A stretch of DNA of 64,000 nt from Sapria himalayana (lineage: Eukaryota > Streptophyta > Magnoliopsida > Malpighiales > Rafflesiaceae), in the NCBI GenBank assembly GCA_029783825.1, contig JAREIK010002645.1, forward strand, positions 806,001-870,000. Direction: 5' to 3'. The notes beneath the pieces are model-generated. The model was not told the DNA's origin. It saw only the letters and a program-made list of their open reading frames with translations, and did no database searches. A program made the translations under genes and the position numbers. Every line of letters begins with the position of its first letter. Positions within the stretch are counted from its first letter, which is position 1. Below are positions 47,601-57,383 of this stretch, one piece after another.

Positions 47601-48423
47601 CATACTACTGAATATGAATAAAATGTGATATTAATTCCTACAATTATTTTAATAAGCATTGAATACAATGGCAGTCTTACCATTTGCAACATGCAATTTC
47701 TAGAGGTGGTACATCCAGCTCCAATGGCTTGATCACTGACTGGTATTGGATCACCCAAAACATTCTTGTCTTTTGTGTCTTTAGCATCAGATGTTGTGTC
47801 TTTTGTATCTTTTGTGTCTTTTGCACTAGAATTATCCATGCGAACAGCGACATCAAAATCAAACTTGTTGGTAACTTGATTAAGAAAATACTCTCCATAT
47901 ATACTCTCAGAGGACATTGATTTGATAAATTCAAAGCAGGCCATGAGAAGATTTTTTGGAGACGAGAACAACACCCACATAAGACATAATGCACGAAATT
48001 TTGACAATTTAATCAATGGTGACTGTTTTTCTTCAGATAACTTCTGTTTAAACTGAGAAAACATCTCAGCAGAATCTTTCATCTTTAGAGTTTCCTGATC
48101 AATGATCTGAAAGATATTATTTCTCTCAAATGAAGAAACAGTGAATGAAAGAAAACTCTGGAATACAGAGCAGCAGATGCCTTGGATTACAGAAGATAAT
48201 GGCGACTCTAAAGAAGCTGAAAGGCAGATATCAACCAACCCAAAAATGCAGGTCTTGGCGGTTTCAAATGCAACACCATCAGAATCTTCTCCTCTATGAA
48301 TGACTGATAAGTTACAGTTATGCATGTTCATCACAACTTTGGCAGCCGCTTCAAGGGCAGTTGGACAGAAAGATGCATATCGAGGAATGAGATCAGAAAC
48401 AATGCGTTGTACACTGATGCATC
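20655..48423 (-). CDS. Spen-like RNA-binding protein with RRMs and SPOC domain (partial, 8 visible exons)
   Basis: Split-ends-type nuclear regulator; the SPOC domain binds phosphorylated partners in transcription and RNA 3'-end control (family knowledge; the plant FPA architecture is similar). Exons 5' to 3' on the minus strand: 48423-47681, 36085-35824, 35707-34669, 32847-32702, 32619-32064, 31960-31879, 21012-20965 and 20873-20655. They give 1,030 codons plus stop, with GT-AG introns and consistent phases throughout. Exon 1 here has a conserved helical region ([20 protein letters not shown]). Exon 3 carries three RRM-like folds at about residues 399-464, 483-546 and 604-680. Exon 5 is rich in Pro runs and ends with SPOC sequence ([18 protein letters not shown]). 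Exons 6 to 8 complete SPOC ([50 protein letters not shown]). The protein ends in a His-rich tail. The N-terminal exon(s) lie beyond the right edge. Introns of 11,595 bp and 10,866 bp are full of transposons. Confidence 0.88.
23860..24240 (-). pseudogene. Ty1/copia reverse transcriptase remnant
   Basis: Minus-strand reading gives, with stops and frame changes, [11 protein letters not shown] (cf. FLHGDLxEEVYM), then ILYCLK with HRA (cf. LYGLKQSPRAW), then [13 protein letters not shown] (cf. the YVDDIIITG catalytic motif, here YIDN), and finally [11 protein letters not shown] (cf. LRYFLGIEV). The order and spacing fit copia RT. The YVDD-type catalytic motif is altered and the frame is broken repeatedly, so it is dead. 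Confidence 0.75.
24577..27962 (+). mobile_element. Degenerate full-length hAT element, 3.39 kb
   Basis: Target duplications are CTTGAAAT at 24569-24576 and 27963-27970, identical. The left end is TAAAGATAAGTGGGCTG and the right end CCCATTTGACACATCTA, a worn match to the inverted ends of the element at 57384. A transposase relic at about 26440-26680 reads [19 protein letters not shown] and [14 protein letters not shown], alignable to MLESCVGYEYMISDYVNSK and KIFYDTMNM of the younger copy. It lies at nearly the same offset from the left end (about 1.85 kb) in both. The GC-rich first 300 bp followed by an AT-rich leader is also shared. Confidence 0.8.
28219..28838. mobile_element. Non-autonomous hAT element of a second family, 620 bp
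   Basis: Perfect 8-bp target duplication GGTGTCAC (28211-28218 and 28839-28846). The ends are TAGGGGTGTAATAGAGCCGA and, inverted, TAGGGTTGTAACCGAGCCGA. The interior is built of diverged GAGCCGAG / ACGAGC(C/T)TG(T)TTCACGAG words with a CTCGGCTCG core, with no coding sequence. The terminal sequence differs from the TAGAGGTGTCAAA family elsewhere in the window. Confidence 0.88.
29023..29517. mobile_element. Non-autonomous hAT element, 495 bp
   Basis: The left end is TAGAAATGTCAAATGGACC and the right end GGCCTGTTTTACACCTCTA. Target duplications are GTTAAAAC (29015-29022) and GTTAAAAT (29518-29525), 7 of 8 identical. The interior is GC-rich with GGCACGA/GCATGGC words and no transposase. It belongs to the same end family as 57384-60812. 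Open frames on both strands here are not genes. Confidence 0.82.
29871..30440. mobile_element. Probable worn hAT element, about 570 bp
   Basis: The right end CCCATTTGATACCTCTA fits the TAGAGGTGTCAAA-type terminal repeat. The left limit is placed at TAAAGTGACAAAGG by weak similarity. The flanks (TCTTATAG and ATCCTATC) do not give a clean 8-bp duplication, so the left boundary is uncertain. The interior has the family's GCATGGC/GCACGAC word composition. Confidence 0.5.
30441..31860. other. Non-coding intron DNA with an unidentified decayed coding-like patch
   Basis: Mostly AT-rich. At about 30960-31400 composition becomes more balanced. The minus strand shows broken protein-like stretches such as [16 protein letters not shown], suggesting an old TE or gene fragment that I cannot name. 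A (CA)n-rich patch at 31595-31650 produces spurious Cys/Val-rich frames on the minus strand. Confidence 0.35.
32982..34090 (-). repeat. Tandem array of about six tRNA-like retroposon units (about 198 bp each)
   Basis: Head-to-tail units are marked by the motif TTGCATCTCATGAGTCT at about 33004, 33201, 33407, 33604, 33799 and 33990, with spacings of 191-206 bp. On the minus strand each unit reads GGTCATGCCTTGGTGTGATG (A-box-like), then GGTCTCGGGTTCGAGACTC (B-box GGTTCGANNC), and then a tail containing GTAAGACTGTCGAGATA and CATGATCCTTGTGCACT. Units are joined by an AT-rich linker of about 35 bp. The array occupies most of the Spen-like intron between 34668 and 32848. Confidence 0.8.
34322..34590 (-). 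repeat. Composite 5S/tRNA-like retroposon copy
   Basis: On the minus strand the order is: 5S rRNA-like head (AGAATTCCGAA, cf. 5S AGAACTCCGAA; TGGGCAAAAATAATACTA, cf. TGGGCGAGAGTAGTACTA; GGTTAATCTCCTGAGAA), then GCATGCATATATTAGTCATC, then the tRNA-like part with AGATCTCAAGTTCGAGACTT, then the tail. It lies in the same intron as the tandem array. Ends and target duplications are not resolved. Confidence 0.7.
36339..36957. repeat. Direct tandem duplication, two copies of about 310 bp
   Basis: AAGTCACAAATCAATGATAT begins both copies (about 36339 and 36647). Shared landmarks follow in order: AATATAAA, ATCATCAATTC-like, TTGGATGCATGTTCTTAA, and a segment of the tRNA-like retroposon (GATAGTCTTACTTTTATAA, cf. 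GACAATTTTACCTCTAAAA). The copies are clearly diverged, so the duplication is old. Confidence 0.7.
39085..39890 (+). repeat. Dispersed repeat, copy 1 of 2
   Basis: About 800 bp shared in the same orientation with 52235-53035. Landmarks in both are CAACTTATGTCCTTTCA / CATCTTATGTCCTTTCA, TATGTATCCAA, a TCTCTTTATTGATAAAAA / TCTCTCTTGATAAAAA segment, and GAGTACTC followed by AGTATT / AGTAATT. AT-rich and non-coding. The class is unknown. Confidence 0.6.
40897..41775. repeat. Older hAT-like remnant interrupted by a younger hAT
   Basis: GC-richer GCATGGC / AGGCTAGTC word-rich DNA lies on both sides of the clean element 40950-41405: TAGGCCTCAACTAGGCCAGG on the left and AGCACAATACAACTCATTTG near the right limit. 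The right flank holds three near copies of ACTAGGCTAGTC. No duplication was found for the outer element. Confidence 0.45.
40950..41405. mobile_element. Non-autonomous hAT element, 456 bp
   Basis: Perfect 8-bp target duplication CATGCCTA (40942-40949 and 41406-41413). The ends are TAAAGGTGTCAAACAGGCC and GGCCTGTTTGACACCGCTA, an extended inverted match. The interior is GC-rich and non-coding. Clean ends and an identical duplication suggest it is among the younger insertions of this family. Confidence 0.88.
42040..44790. repeat. Cluster of worn hAT-end islands
   Basis: Three GC-richer patches at about 42050-42430, 43380-43720 and 44395-44786 have the same GCATGAC / GGCACAA / CAAGCC word composition as the hAT elements. 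The last ends in CCCAATTGATACCTCTA, a good right terminal repeat at 44770-44786. I could not pair it with a left end or duplication. Between the patches the DNA is AT-rich with no gene. Confidence 0.45.
47315..47590 (-). repeat. Composite 5S/tRNA-like retroposon copy with best preserved 5S segment
   Basis: Minus strand: about 47490-47545 aligns without gaps to the 3' half of plant 5S rRNA at 42 of 54 positions, including an almost exact GGAAGTTCTCGTGTTGCA. Then come ATGAATGTATTGGAG, a tRNA-like segment with CGTGTTTGAGACTC in the B-box position, and the tail GACTGTTGAAATATTAATTT. The 5S homology continues weakly further 5'. It sits next to the donor of the first visible Spen-like exon. Confidence 0.75.
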
Positions 48424-48654
48424 CTGAAAAAAGACGCATGAAAAAATCTTCATTTTTTATTCATACATACAGTATTAAGTAATAGATTCAAATAAGATAG
48501 TACTATATGAATTTTCAATAAGAATAACATGTTTGTCATATATTTTATTTAGGGAAGTAAGAGTTTTCATGTAAAAGAAGAAAGTTATCATAACTTTCTA
48601 ATACACAAACACATATACACTTGTATTTATGGATTATGTTAAAAATTACGTGAT

Positions 48655-48870
48655 ATATATATGGATATCCTTGGGCCCAATTGGGCCCAAGTAAATCTAC
48701 CCATATCCCAAGTATTTATGGATTATGTTGATTCCACATCGTTCTCAAATGAGGCCCTTGAGCAATTTATAAACGTGGTACCCCTTTAACCCGTTAGACA
48801 CGTTTTAAACCCATGAAGTTCGCCTGAAGTTGGGCCAAAGCAGACAATATCTGGCAAGTGAGGGAAACCC
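48655..48870 (+). mobile_element. LTR/TRIM-like retroelement fragment
   Basis: TGTTGATTCCACATCGTTCT near 48727, then TTGAGCAATTTATAAACGTGG, ACCCGTTAGACACGTTTT and AAAGCAGACAATATCTGGCA. This matches the word order of common plant LTR sequences (TGT...CCCACATCGG, TTTATAAGTG, AAAGCGGACAATATC). The closing ...ACA end is not visible. Just upstream lies a 20-bp perfect palindrome at 48671-48690. Confidence 0.5.
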
Positions 48871-49163
48871 ATTTATAACATGATCTTCTTATTCTTTTTC
48901 TTCAATTCATTGATGGAAAAAAAAAATTAAATATAAGAAACTTCTATAAAATAATGAATAAAACAAAATATAATAATTATAATAACCATTCATGAAAATT
49001 AAACCTGTGTGAATTACATTAACATTGTCAATCCCAAGACTGGATAATGGATGAGTAGGTGTGTGTGTGTGTGTGGGTGGAAGGGGGGTAGGTGTGTCTG
49101 TGTGGGTTAACCCTTTGTTTATATATGTTAAGTTTGCATTGTTGATCCCAAGCTCAACTAAAA

Positions 49164-50953
49164 GAGAAAAGTAATGTCAGATAGACAATCAACCCTAATA
49201 AACTTATCATAAATTTTTTATAAATCATAAATTAATAATACAAATTGATGCTCAAAAATTGCTTGTTTCAAGTAAAGCACCAGTCATAGTGAGAAAAAGC
49301 AAGGATTCCCAAACTTTCTTGGATGATGGTGGACAAAAAAGTTAGCCCAAATTAATCAAATATAAGATATTAAGATATATTCTAGAATATTAGATTATTC
49401 AATGATAAATATTTAAAATTAGCTAACATTCTAAAACATAGAAATAATAATATACGATACTTAAAAAAACAATGAAATTAAAAAATTTAGGAAAATCCAT
49501 AGTTATAAGTTTTGATATATAAGAAATAAAAAATTTGAATAAAATTAAAATAATTATGAATAAATATTTATAAAATAAAATAATAAAATTTAAGAGAACT
49601 AATGATAAAGTTATAACAATCAAAATAATTATAAATAAAGAAATCTTACATATGATTAGTATCTTTGATGTACAAGTAGAACTTGGTAAAAAAATACATA
49701 AATATTTTTTTAAAAAATATAAATGAATTTGTGTAAGGTATACCATGAAAAAAAATAATCATTATTTATAAAAATATAAATATAAGCATGTATGAATAAA
49801 TAATAAGGATTAAAATATATACCATGAAAGATTTTAGTTTGGAGAAAGAATTAAAAAAAAAGAATAATCTTAATTTTTACTTTATGTTATGACTTTTTTA
49901 TAGCTAATATATATTTTAAGAAGAGAGATAAATATTTGATGATATTTAAAAGTAATTCTAATATGAGTTAAATAACTTTTTTTCTTATTATGCGAGAGAA
50001 TATAATATTATGCAAGATTGTAAAGTGATATCAGACAAGAGAAAAGTAATGTCAGATAGACAATCAACCCTAATAAACTTATCATAAATTTTTTATGAAT
50101 CATAAAATACTAATACAGATTGATGCTCGAAAATTGCTTGTTTCAAGTAAAGCACCACATAATCTGAATGTCATGGCTTAGAAAGTACTATAACGATGCA
50201 GCCCTGTCATAGTGAGAAAAAGCAAGGATTCCCAAACTTTCTTAGATGATGGTGGACAAAAAAGTTAGCCCAAATTAATCAAATATAAGATATATTCTAG
50301 AATATTAGATTATTCAATGATAAATATATAAGATTAGCTAACATTCTAAAACATAGAAATATTAATATAAGATACTTAAAAAAGACAATGAAATTAAAAA
50401 ATTGAGGAAAATCCGTAGTTATAAGTTTCGATATATAAGAAATAAAAAATTTGAATAAAATTAAAATAATTATGAATAAAGATTTATAAAATAAAATAAT
50501 AAAATTTAAGAGAACTAATGATAAAGTTATAACAATCAAAATAATTATAAAAAAGAAATCTTACATATGATTAGTATCTTTGATGTACAAGTAGAACTTG
50601 GTAACAAAATACATAAATATTTTTTAAAAAAATATAAATGAATTTGTGTAAGGTATACCATGAAAAAAAAATAATCATTATTTATAGAAATATAAATATA
50701 AGCATGTATGAATAAATAATAAGGATTAAAAGATATATCATGAAAGATTTTAGTTTGGAGAAAGAATTGAAAAAAAGAATAATCTTAATTTTTACTTTAT
50801 GTTATGACTTTTTTATAGCTAATATATATTCTAAGAAGAGAGATAAATATTTGATGATATTTAAAAGTAATTCTAATATGAGTTAAATAACTTTTTTTCT
50901 TATTTTGCGAGAGAATATAATATTATGCAAGATTGTAAAGTGACATCAGGCAA
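49164..50953. repeat. Large direct tandem duplication (875 and 915 bp copies)
   Basis: Copy 1 is 49164-50038 and copy 2 is 50039-50953. Both start GAGAAAAGTAATGTCAGATA and end near AAGATTGTAAAGTGA(T/C)ATCA. They are highly similar. The main difference is a 48-bp block present only in copy 2 (50158-50205, starting CATAATCTGAATGTC). The long minus-strand open frames in both copies are AT-rich chance frames that duplicated with the unit. Confidence 0.85.
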
Positions 50954-52234
50954 GAATCCAACCACTCAACATAAATTAATCATAAATTAATCATAAATAA
51001 TCTATATTTTAGAAAATATAATCATAAAAAAACTTTGAATAAGCATCATAAAATAAAATAATATAATCTAAAAGAAGAAACAATAAATTTTTTTTAAAAA
51101 AAATATTACATAAGTAACAAAATTATGGACATAAATATGAATATTATATTAAATGAAATAACAACATATAAAAAAAATATTTATAAAATTATGGGCATAT
51201 ATAAAAAAAAAGTTACTCACATTGAGAAACTTGGTAGTGAAAACATAACATTCAACAAATAATTAAAAAGAATATATATTTTAAAGAAATACAAAGTAAC
51301 AAATATAAAAACACTATAAAATATTAAAAATTATTTATAAGTTGACTAAAATAAATTGTATGATAAAATACAAAATATAAAATTTAAGATATATAATGGG
51401 TTATAAGTAAAATTAAATTAAAGAAATATGATAAGTTACTAGTAAAATTAAATTTAAAATATAGGATTAATTATATGATAAAATTCAAAATAAAAAATTA
51501 AGAAATATTTATAAGTTAACTAAAATATGGAAGTAGAAGAGCATAAAAATTAGTTAGGAAAAGTATATAAAAAATAAAAATAATCAGATTCTAATAAAAT
51601 ATTTAAAAGTTAAAAAAAGATGGACATATTTTTATAATCTTTTAAACAAATTTATAGGCATAATAGTACCCCTATTGAAGTTTAGAGGATCATGAGAGAG
51701 AAAAAAACATGATATAATTAACTAGGTTGTTTGAAATGATAATGAATACTAAAAAATATAAAAATAAGACATAATATTATAATTTCAATTTATAAGAATA
51801 AGAGATATATTCAAAATTATAATAATAATTGAGATATTAAACTCATAAGTCACACTATGAAAAAAATATCAAAACACAATTAAAAAAAAAAAGAATTTTA
51901 AAGAATCAATTTAGATTTATGATATAAGTCTACTATGAATACTATCTACTTGGACAATTAATTAAGATATATACAAATAATAAAAAGGATTTATGCATAA
52001 TATTTATCAATTTGAAGAAAATAACATAAAGTATCAAATGATTTAATTTAGTAGATATTATATAAAAAAATTATGTGTGTATATTAAACTAATTAAAGAT
52101 ATGTATATAAAAGAGATTTCAAAATTAGATCAATTCATGTATATTGAACTAATTAAAGACAATGAAAGATCAATAAACTATAAATATTTGCTAAACAACT
52201 TCCTTAAAAAATGAGAAATGGACCATATCTATTT

Positions 52235-53035
52235 TTTCTCCATTCTCAAATGTTCCTCTACATATTTAATTATCATTGACTCACTTGATATACATTCTCA
52301 ACTTAGAAATCTATCATTAGATAAACAAAAAATTCTTGAAGCAAGCATGAAAAAAATAACTTTTATTTAATATGAAATATGAAAGTTAAAATATTTTTAA
52401 ATTTAATTTAACACATCAAGAAAGTTTTAGTAAGGATTCATTCTATTTGATTCATTCAGACATTTAAAAATTTTGTAATATTCATATATATGATAATTTA
52501 AAATATTTTGTTATATTTATTAATAATCATACTTTATATATATAATTATCAATTCAATATAATATTAAAATGAAAATAATAATACTTAAAAATATACTTC
52601 ACACCAATATTCTTATTTTTTAATGAACATTAGATGATTCAGCATGTATAATATGTTGGCACCCGTACACAAAATTAACTAAAAGGAAAAATAATCATTT
52701 GATTTAAAATGGCTACAACACCACCTACATAAAAATATTTCTAGATATGTTTAACAATAAATAATATTAATTATTAATTTCTTAATCAATTGATTACCAT
52801 CTTATGTCCTTTCAAGTCATATCTTATTTTAGCATATGTATCCAAAACGAAATTATTTTATCATTTACTTAAAATTTGTAAGTATGCTTATTTTATTCAA
52901 AATCTCTCTCTTGATAAAAAAAATATTAGCACATATCATGATATATATATATATATATATCCATTGAGTACTCTAGTAATTAAAAAATATATAAATATTA
53001 CTTATCATAAAAAATGAGAATTATTATAAATACAA
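52235..53035 (+). repeat. Dispersed repeat, copy 2 of 2
   Basis: Diverged partner of 39085-39890 in the same orientation, with the shared landmarks described there. A (TA)n run at about 52940-52960 is unique to this copy. Confidence 0.6.
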
Positions 53036-54143
53036 GTAAAATATTATTTAAGAATACTTACAAATTAACGTGAAAAAAAATAGAAACTTTATTATTCTCA
53101 ATTTACCAAAAAAAATAGAAACTTTATTAAGTAAAATAAAAAGTAAAATACCAAAAAATAATAATAATCAATTATAAAAAATAGAAATTAATTAACGTGA
53201 AAAAAAATTATAAAAAATTCAATTTACGATTCGATTCACGATTCTCGATTTACTAATCAAGCATTTCAATTCTCAATTCAAATCTTGATTTAATAACTAT
53301 GTTTACTATTACTTTATAAAAGATATATTTTGCTTAATAATCTCTATCATAGATACTTTATTATTCTCATTTTGATAATATATATTCAATTTTTTTATCT
53401 TCTCTTAATAGTTGTAGAATCTCACTCTTTCATAAATATTTAGTTATCCAAAATGATAGTTGGCTATGTTAAATTTACTAAGTATAATAACTTTCATGTT
53501 ATCTTATTTTAAAACTTTCAAGTAAGCCAATAATGAGATATGAATGAATATATTTTTTGGATATTAAAATTATTTATTCAATAAGTATGATATTCTTTCC
53601 TAAAGAATGTATTCTTTAAATATTTTATTGAAGCTTTATATGTTGGGATAACTAAACTCACTATTTGATCTGAGCATATACCTATCCATTTCCACGAATA
53701 TCAAAACATAGGTTAATTTTTTTAAATATAGAAGAATATTAAAAAAATGTAATTATCTAATAATTAATAGATCATAAATCAATTATATTGTTTGCATAAT
53801 TAATTATTTTCTTGATTCTCCCAAATAGATTCACATGGATATGATTCTTCAAATTCTAAAACACAAAGAAAAGTTCAAGACTTTAGATTTCTTTCAAAGA
53901 CCATGGACATGGGCAAGTATATGTCTACTAGTATTCTAACTAGGTTCTTGTATTCATACAAAAGATACTTTCCACTATATTTTATACTTTTCTGATTAAT
54001 AATTTTTTATTCTGAAAAAATAAGTAATAAATTATTATTTATAAGTCTAATGTAGAAGTGATATGAAACTATTATATATCGGCCATTTATGAGGTTTAGT
54101 AGATCAATTTTAGAGTTGCGTTTATTAATTAATATGTCAATAA

Positions 54144-54295
54144 TAGATGTGTCAAATGAGTCATACCATATTGACACGACACAAGATCCCAATCACTTGA
54201 CCTAATTGACCCATTGACAAGCACTTCCATGTCGTGTCGTATCAGATCAATTTTGGGTTGTGCCAATTATGGGCAGCCTGAATGCCCAATTAAAT
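54144..54295. repeat. Worn hAT left end (TAGATGTGTCAAATGAGTC)
   Basis: It starts TAGATGTGTCAAATGAGTC and continues with CATATTGACACGACACAAG and CATGTCGTGTCGTATCA, words typical of another plant hAT-type end family. No opposing end or duplication was found, so the extent is unknown. Confidence 0.45.
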
Positions 54296-56861
54296 TTTTT
54301 TGAAAATTTATTTTTATTTATTTATTAGAAATATTATATTTATATATCAAAATATTACAATTAAAAAATATATTACAATAAAATTTTAAATAAATTAAAA
54401 TTAATAATTAGCTCAACACAAAAAAATAAAATTTATTATAAAAAAGTACAATCTAATATATGATATATAACATAAGATGAAATAGAAATAAATCAAATAT
54501 ATATTATCATCACATGAGTCATCTGTATGTGTTTATAGTATGATAATACAGATGTAAATCATCATCGTCATATATGATTATTAATATAATAGTATTTGTG
54601 GCCTCATTATTATTGATATCTCAAGAGTTATCATTCATCATTAGCTCTTTCACTTTATCTTGAATATTTAACCTAGAATCTTCTCAATCTTTTAAACATA
54701 TAAGTACCTCTAATATTTTGTCACAATATAGATATACTATTTGTAATAATATTAGCAACCACAAAAAATAGATTTGATATTATGCTAGATATCAAATAGA
54801 TCAATAAATTACATGTTATCTTAGATAGCACACAATAGATAAATTCATATAATATCCATTATCTCAAAATATTCATATTTTCTTTGTCATGTAATAGGAT
54901 TGAGTAAGAAATGAAATCTAAGTACCGAGACAACTTGCTTTTATTTGATAGATACCCTTATTATTTGCCCTTAGCTTTCTGAATATAAAATTAATCATCT
55001 TCGAATCTAATACTCATGTCAATACGTGGAGTCTTGCTATAACTATCATACCTAATATCATAATATATATAAATATATTTTAATTATTTTTTTGTGAAAA
55101 AAACATTCAAATTTGACTTGTTGATTTATGAGAGTATGTATTTTAATATATTTTCTAACTTTTTTACTTTAACACTAAAATCTATATAACATCCAAATAA
55201 TACAAAATTTGAATGAATGATTGGTATTGTAAATAGTTGATTTATATCTTAATAATCATAATACTAAATATAAGATATCCTATATACTTGTTAAACATGT
55301 TATTGATATTGTATATGTACTTAAATACAAACAAATAGTTGAAGTGTATAAAGATAAACATGTGTTCATTATATCATAAAAAATCTTTAAAATTTTTATC
55401 AAAAAAAATTTATATTATAATCTTAATTATAAATAAAAATATATCACTCTTACTATTAATATATACACATATCACATGTTGGTAGCCTACAAATAATTCT
55501 AATATTAAGTAAATATAATTCAAATGATATTTAACATCCATTTAAAATTTGTTTATGCACATTAACAAATATAGACTGCTAACTTTTAGTCTGGTTGACA
55601 TCATAAAGTATTTTAATAAATTTTTTATTTTTTTAAATATAAAAAAAATAATTTTTATTTTTACTTGTACTATTAAATTGATTGTGTGACACATTTATAT
55701 AACATAAAATTTTACCTACTGATTCATCTATAATAATTTAGACAAACTATCTAATAACAATTCCATTATTCAAAATATTATCAAATATAATACTAAAAAA
55801 ATTATTCTAGATATCATATTTCCTATAGATCCTCATCATATACTCGTATATGATAAAATTATAATGAGAATAAAAAATATCAGTAAATCTTAAAACTTTT
55901 TTATTGAGTTTTTATATTAAATTTATTTAGTGAATGATGAGACATACAAAAATACATCATCACAATTAGCCTATATGTAGAACATCACTAATAGCACTCA
56001 ACTATGTTTCTTAAATTTATTAATTATTAATTATTAATTATTTTTTTAACTTATAATATTTTATTATATTATTTTTATTTATGGACATAAAAATTTTATG
56101 ATAAATAAATTGAAAGTAAGTATGAATAATACTTAATATCCCAAAATCCTCAAAAATCTAATCAAAAGACTTATGATTACAACTAATTTGACCATATTAT
56201 TCTCACAAAATAATTGCAATAAATAAAAAGATGAAAAAAATTAAAATTGATCCAACTGAAAAGACTTCATAGCTCAGTTGGATTTGTATAAAATCTATTT
56301 CACCATATTATTGTAGTATATTAATTTGCATTCCTCTAAAAGTGATCAGTGTCACATGTATTCCTATTTGTATATTTTTTTATAATATATAATATATATT
56401 ATATTGATTCTCCTTGAAATCCCTAATTTTTTTAGACAAATAAATTGAGATTATTAAAAAGAACCTAATTTCAACCTCGAATTTTTTGGTCAAGTACATG
56501 ATAAGTATAATCCAATTTGAGTTAAAGTAATTATACAAAGATACTTATCATCACATCAATACATAACCTTCAATACATATATGTAACAAAATTTTTTCGA
56601 GTATTTTTCTTTTCCTATAAGTTAAATATTTATATTATGTACACATCAACTTTAGGAGATATTGAGATTTATCACTTACCTTTTTTATTTTATTTGCTTA
56701 CTATTTTTCTAATTTGGAAGGGAATACCCAACATGTGAACTACCCAACTTCAACAATATATATATATATGACCTTTTTTGATAAACAAAATGGAATAGAC
56801 CTATTTTTTTCAACAACAAAGAGTGAACCCATAATTAACATTCGAATAGAAGTCATATTTA

Positions 56862-57130
56862 GTGCATTAGGCTCATGATTTAGAAATAAATCTAAGAAAA
56901 ATTAATATCTCAATAATCTTATCTTGAAAAATTAGAAAAATTATATCTGATAAATCTTGAACCTAAGACCTATCTCCTATGAAAAAAATACTTATCATTT
57001 TATCAATATATAGCCTCTAATATATGCATACAACATGAAAACTTTCCAAGTAATCAATTATTCTAGTAATATTCTCGCCTAACACTTTACTTTGAAATTC
57101 TTATAAAAATCAAAGTGTTAATCTTTATAT
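56862..57130 (-). repeat. Composite 5S/tRNA-like retroposon copy
   Basis: Minus strand: 5S-like head (AGAATTTC, TTAGGCGAGAATATTACTAG, TTGGAAAGTTTTCATGTTG), the same junction TATGCATATATTAGAGGC, a tRNA-like part with GGTCTTAGGTTCAAGATTT, and a tail with ATAAGATTATTGAGATATTA. Diverged, but the order is complete. Confidence 0.65.
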
Positions 57131-57383
57131 ACTCACATGTACAATCAACATTTGAATGGTTGAAAAAAAATAAATTGATAATGAGTGACTAATAAGAAAA
57201 ACAAAAAAAAATTAAATTTAAAAGAACATGATGGTGAATTTGATACTAAGAAATTGACATATGGTAGTATCATTTAAATTATAATACTATAAAAGGTTCA
57301 ATTCATAATTACAATTTTATTTATTATTTTTATATATATATATTTTTACTTTTGATAAGAACATTCAACTTATGAGTTGTCCC

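Larger units (their letters stand above)
36086..47680 (-). other. 11.6 kb intron of the Spen-like gene
   Basis: GT-AG intron between NCMLQM and [20 protein letters not shown]. Reading across the junction gives a continuous family pattern without missing residues. It contains a tandem duplication (36.3-37.0 kb), a dispersed repeat (39.1-39.9 kb), a hAT cluster (40.9-44.8 kb) and a 5S/tRNA-like retroposon near the 47.5 kb end. The stretches 37000-39080 and 44800-47300 are plain AT-rich DNA in which I see nothing. Confidence 0.75.
48424..57100. other. Non-coding DNA upstream of the first visible Spen-like exon
   Basis: If the gene starts beyond the window, all of this is intron on the minus strand. 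No upstream Spen-like exon is recognised. It contains an LTR-like fragment (48.66-48.87 kb), a (GT)n patch at 49061-49078, a large tandem duplication (49.2-51.0 kb) and a dispersed repeat (52.2-53.0 kb). A worn hAT end lies at 54.14-54.29 kb. The stretches 51000-52230 and 54300-56850 are AT-rich with nothing identifiable. Confidence 0.5.

Noticed and set aside
48300..48482. Plus-strand 60-codon frame at the 48.4 kb exon
   Set aside because: Antisense shadow of the first visible Spen-like exon.
49423..50539. Two similar minus-strand Ile/Leu/Phe-rich frames (107 and 80 codons) resembling membrane proteins
   Set aside because: They are AT-rich chance frames within a tandemly duplicated non-coding unit. 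The hydrophobicity comes from T-rich codons.
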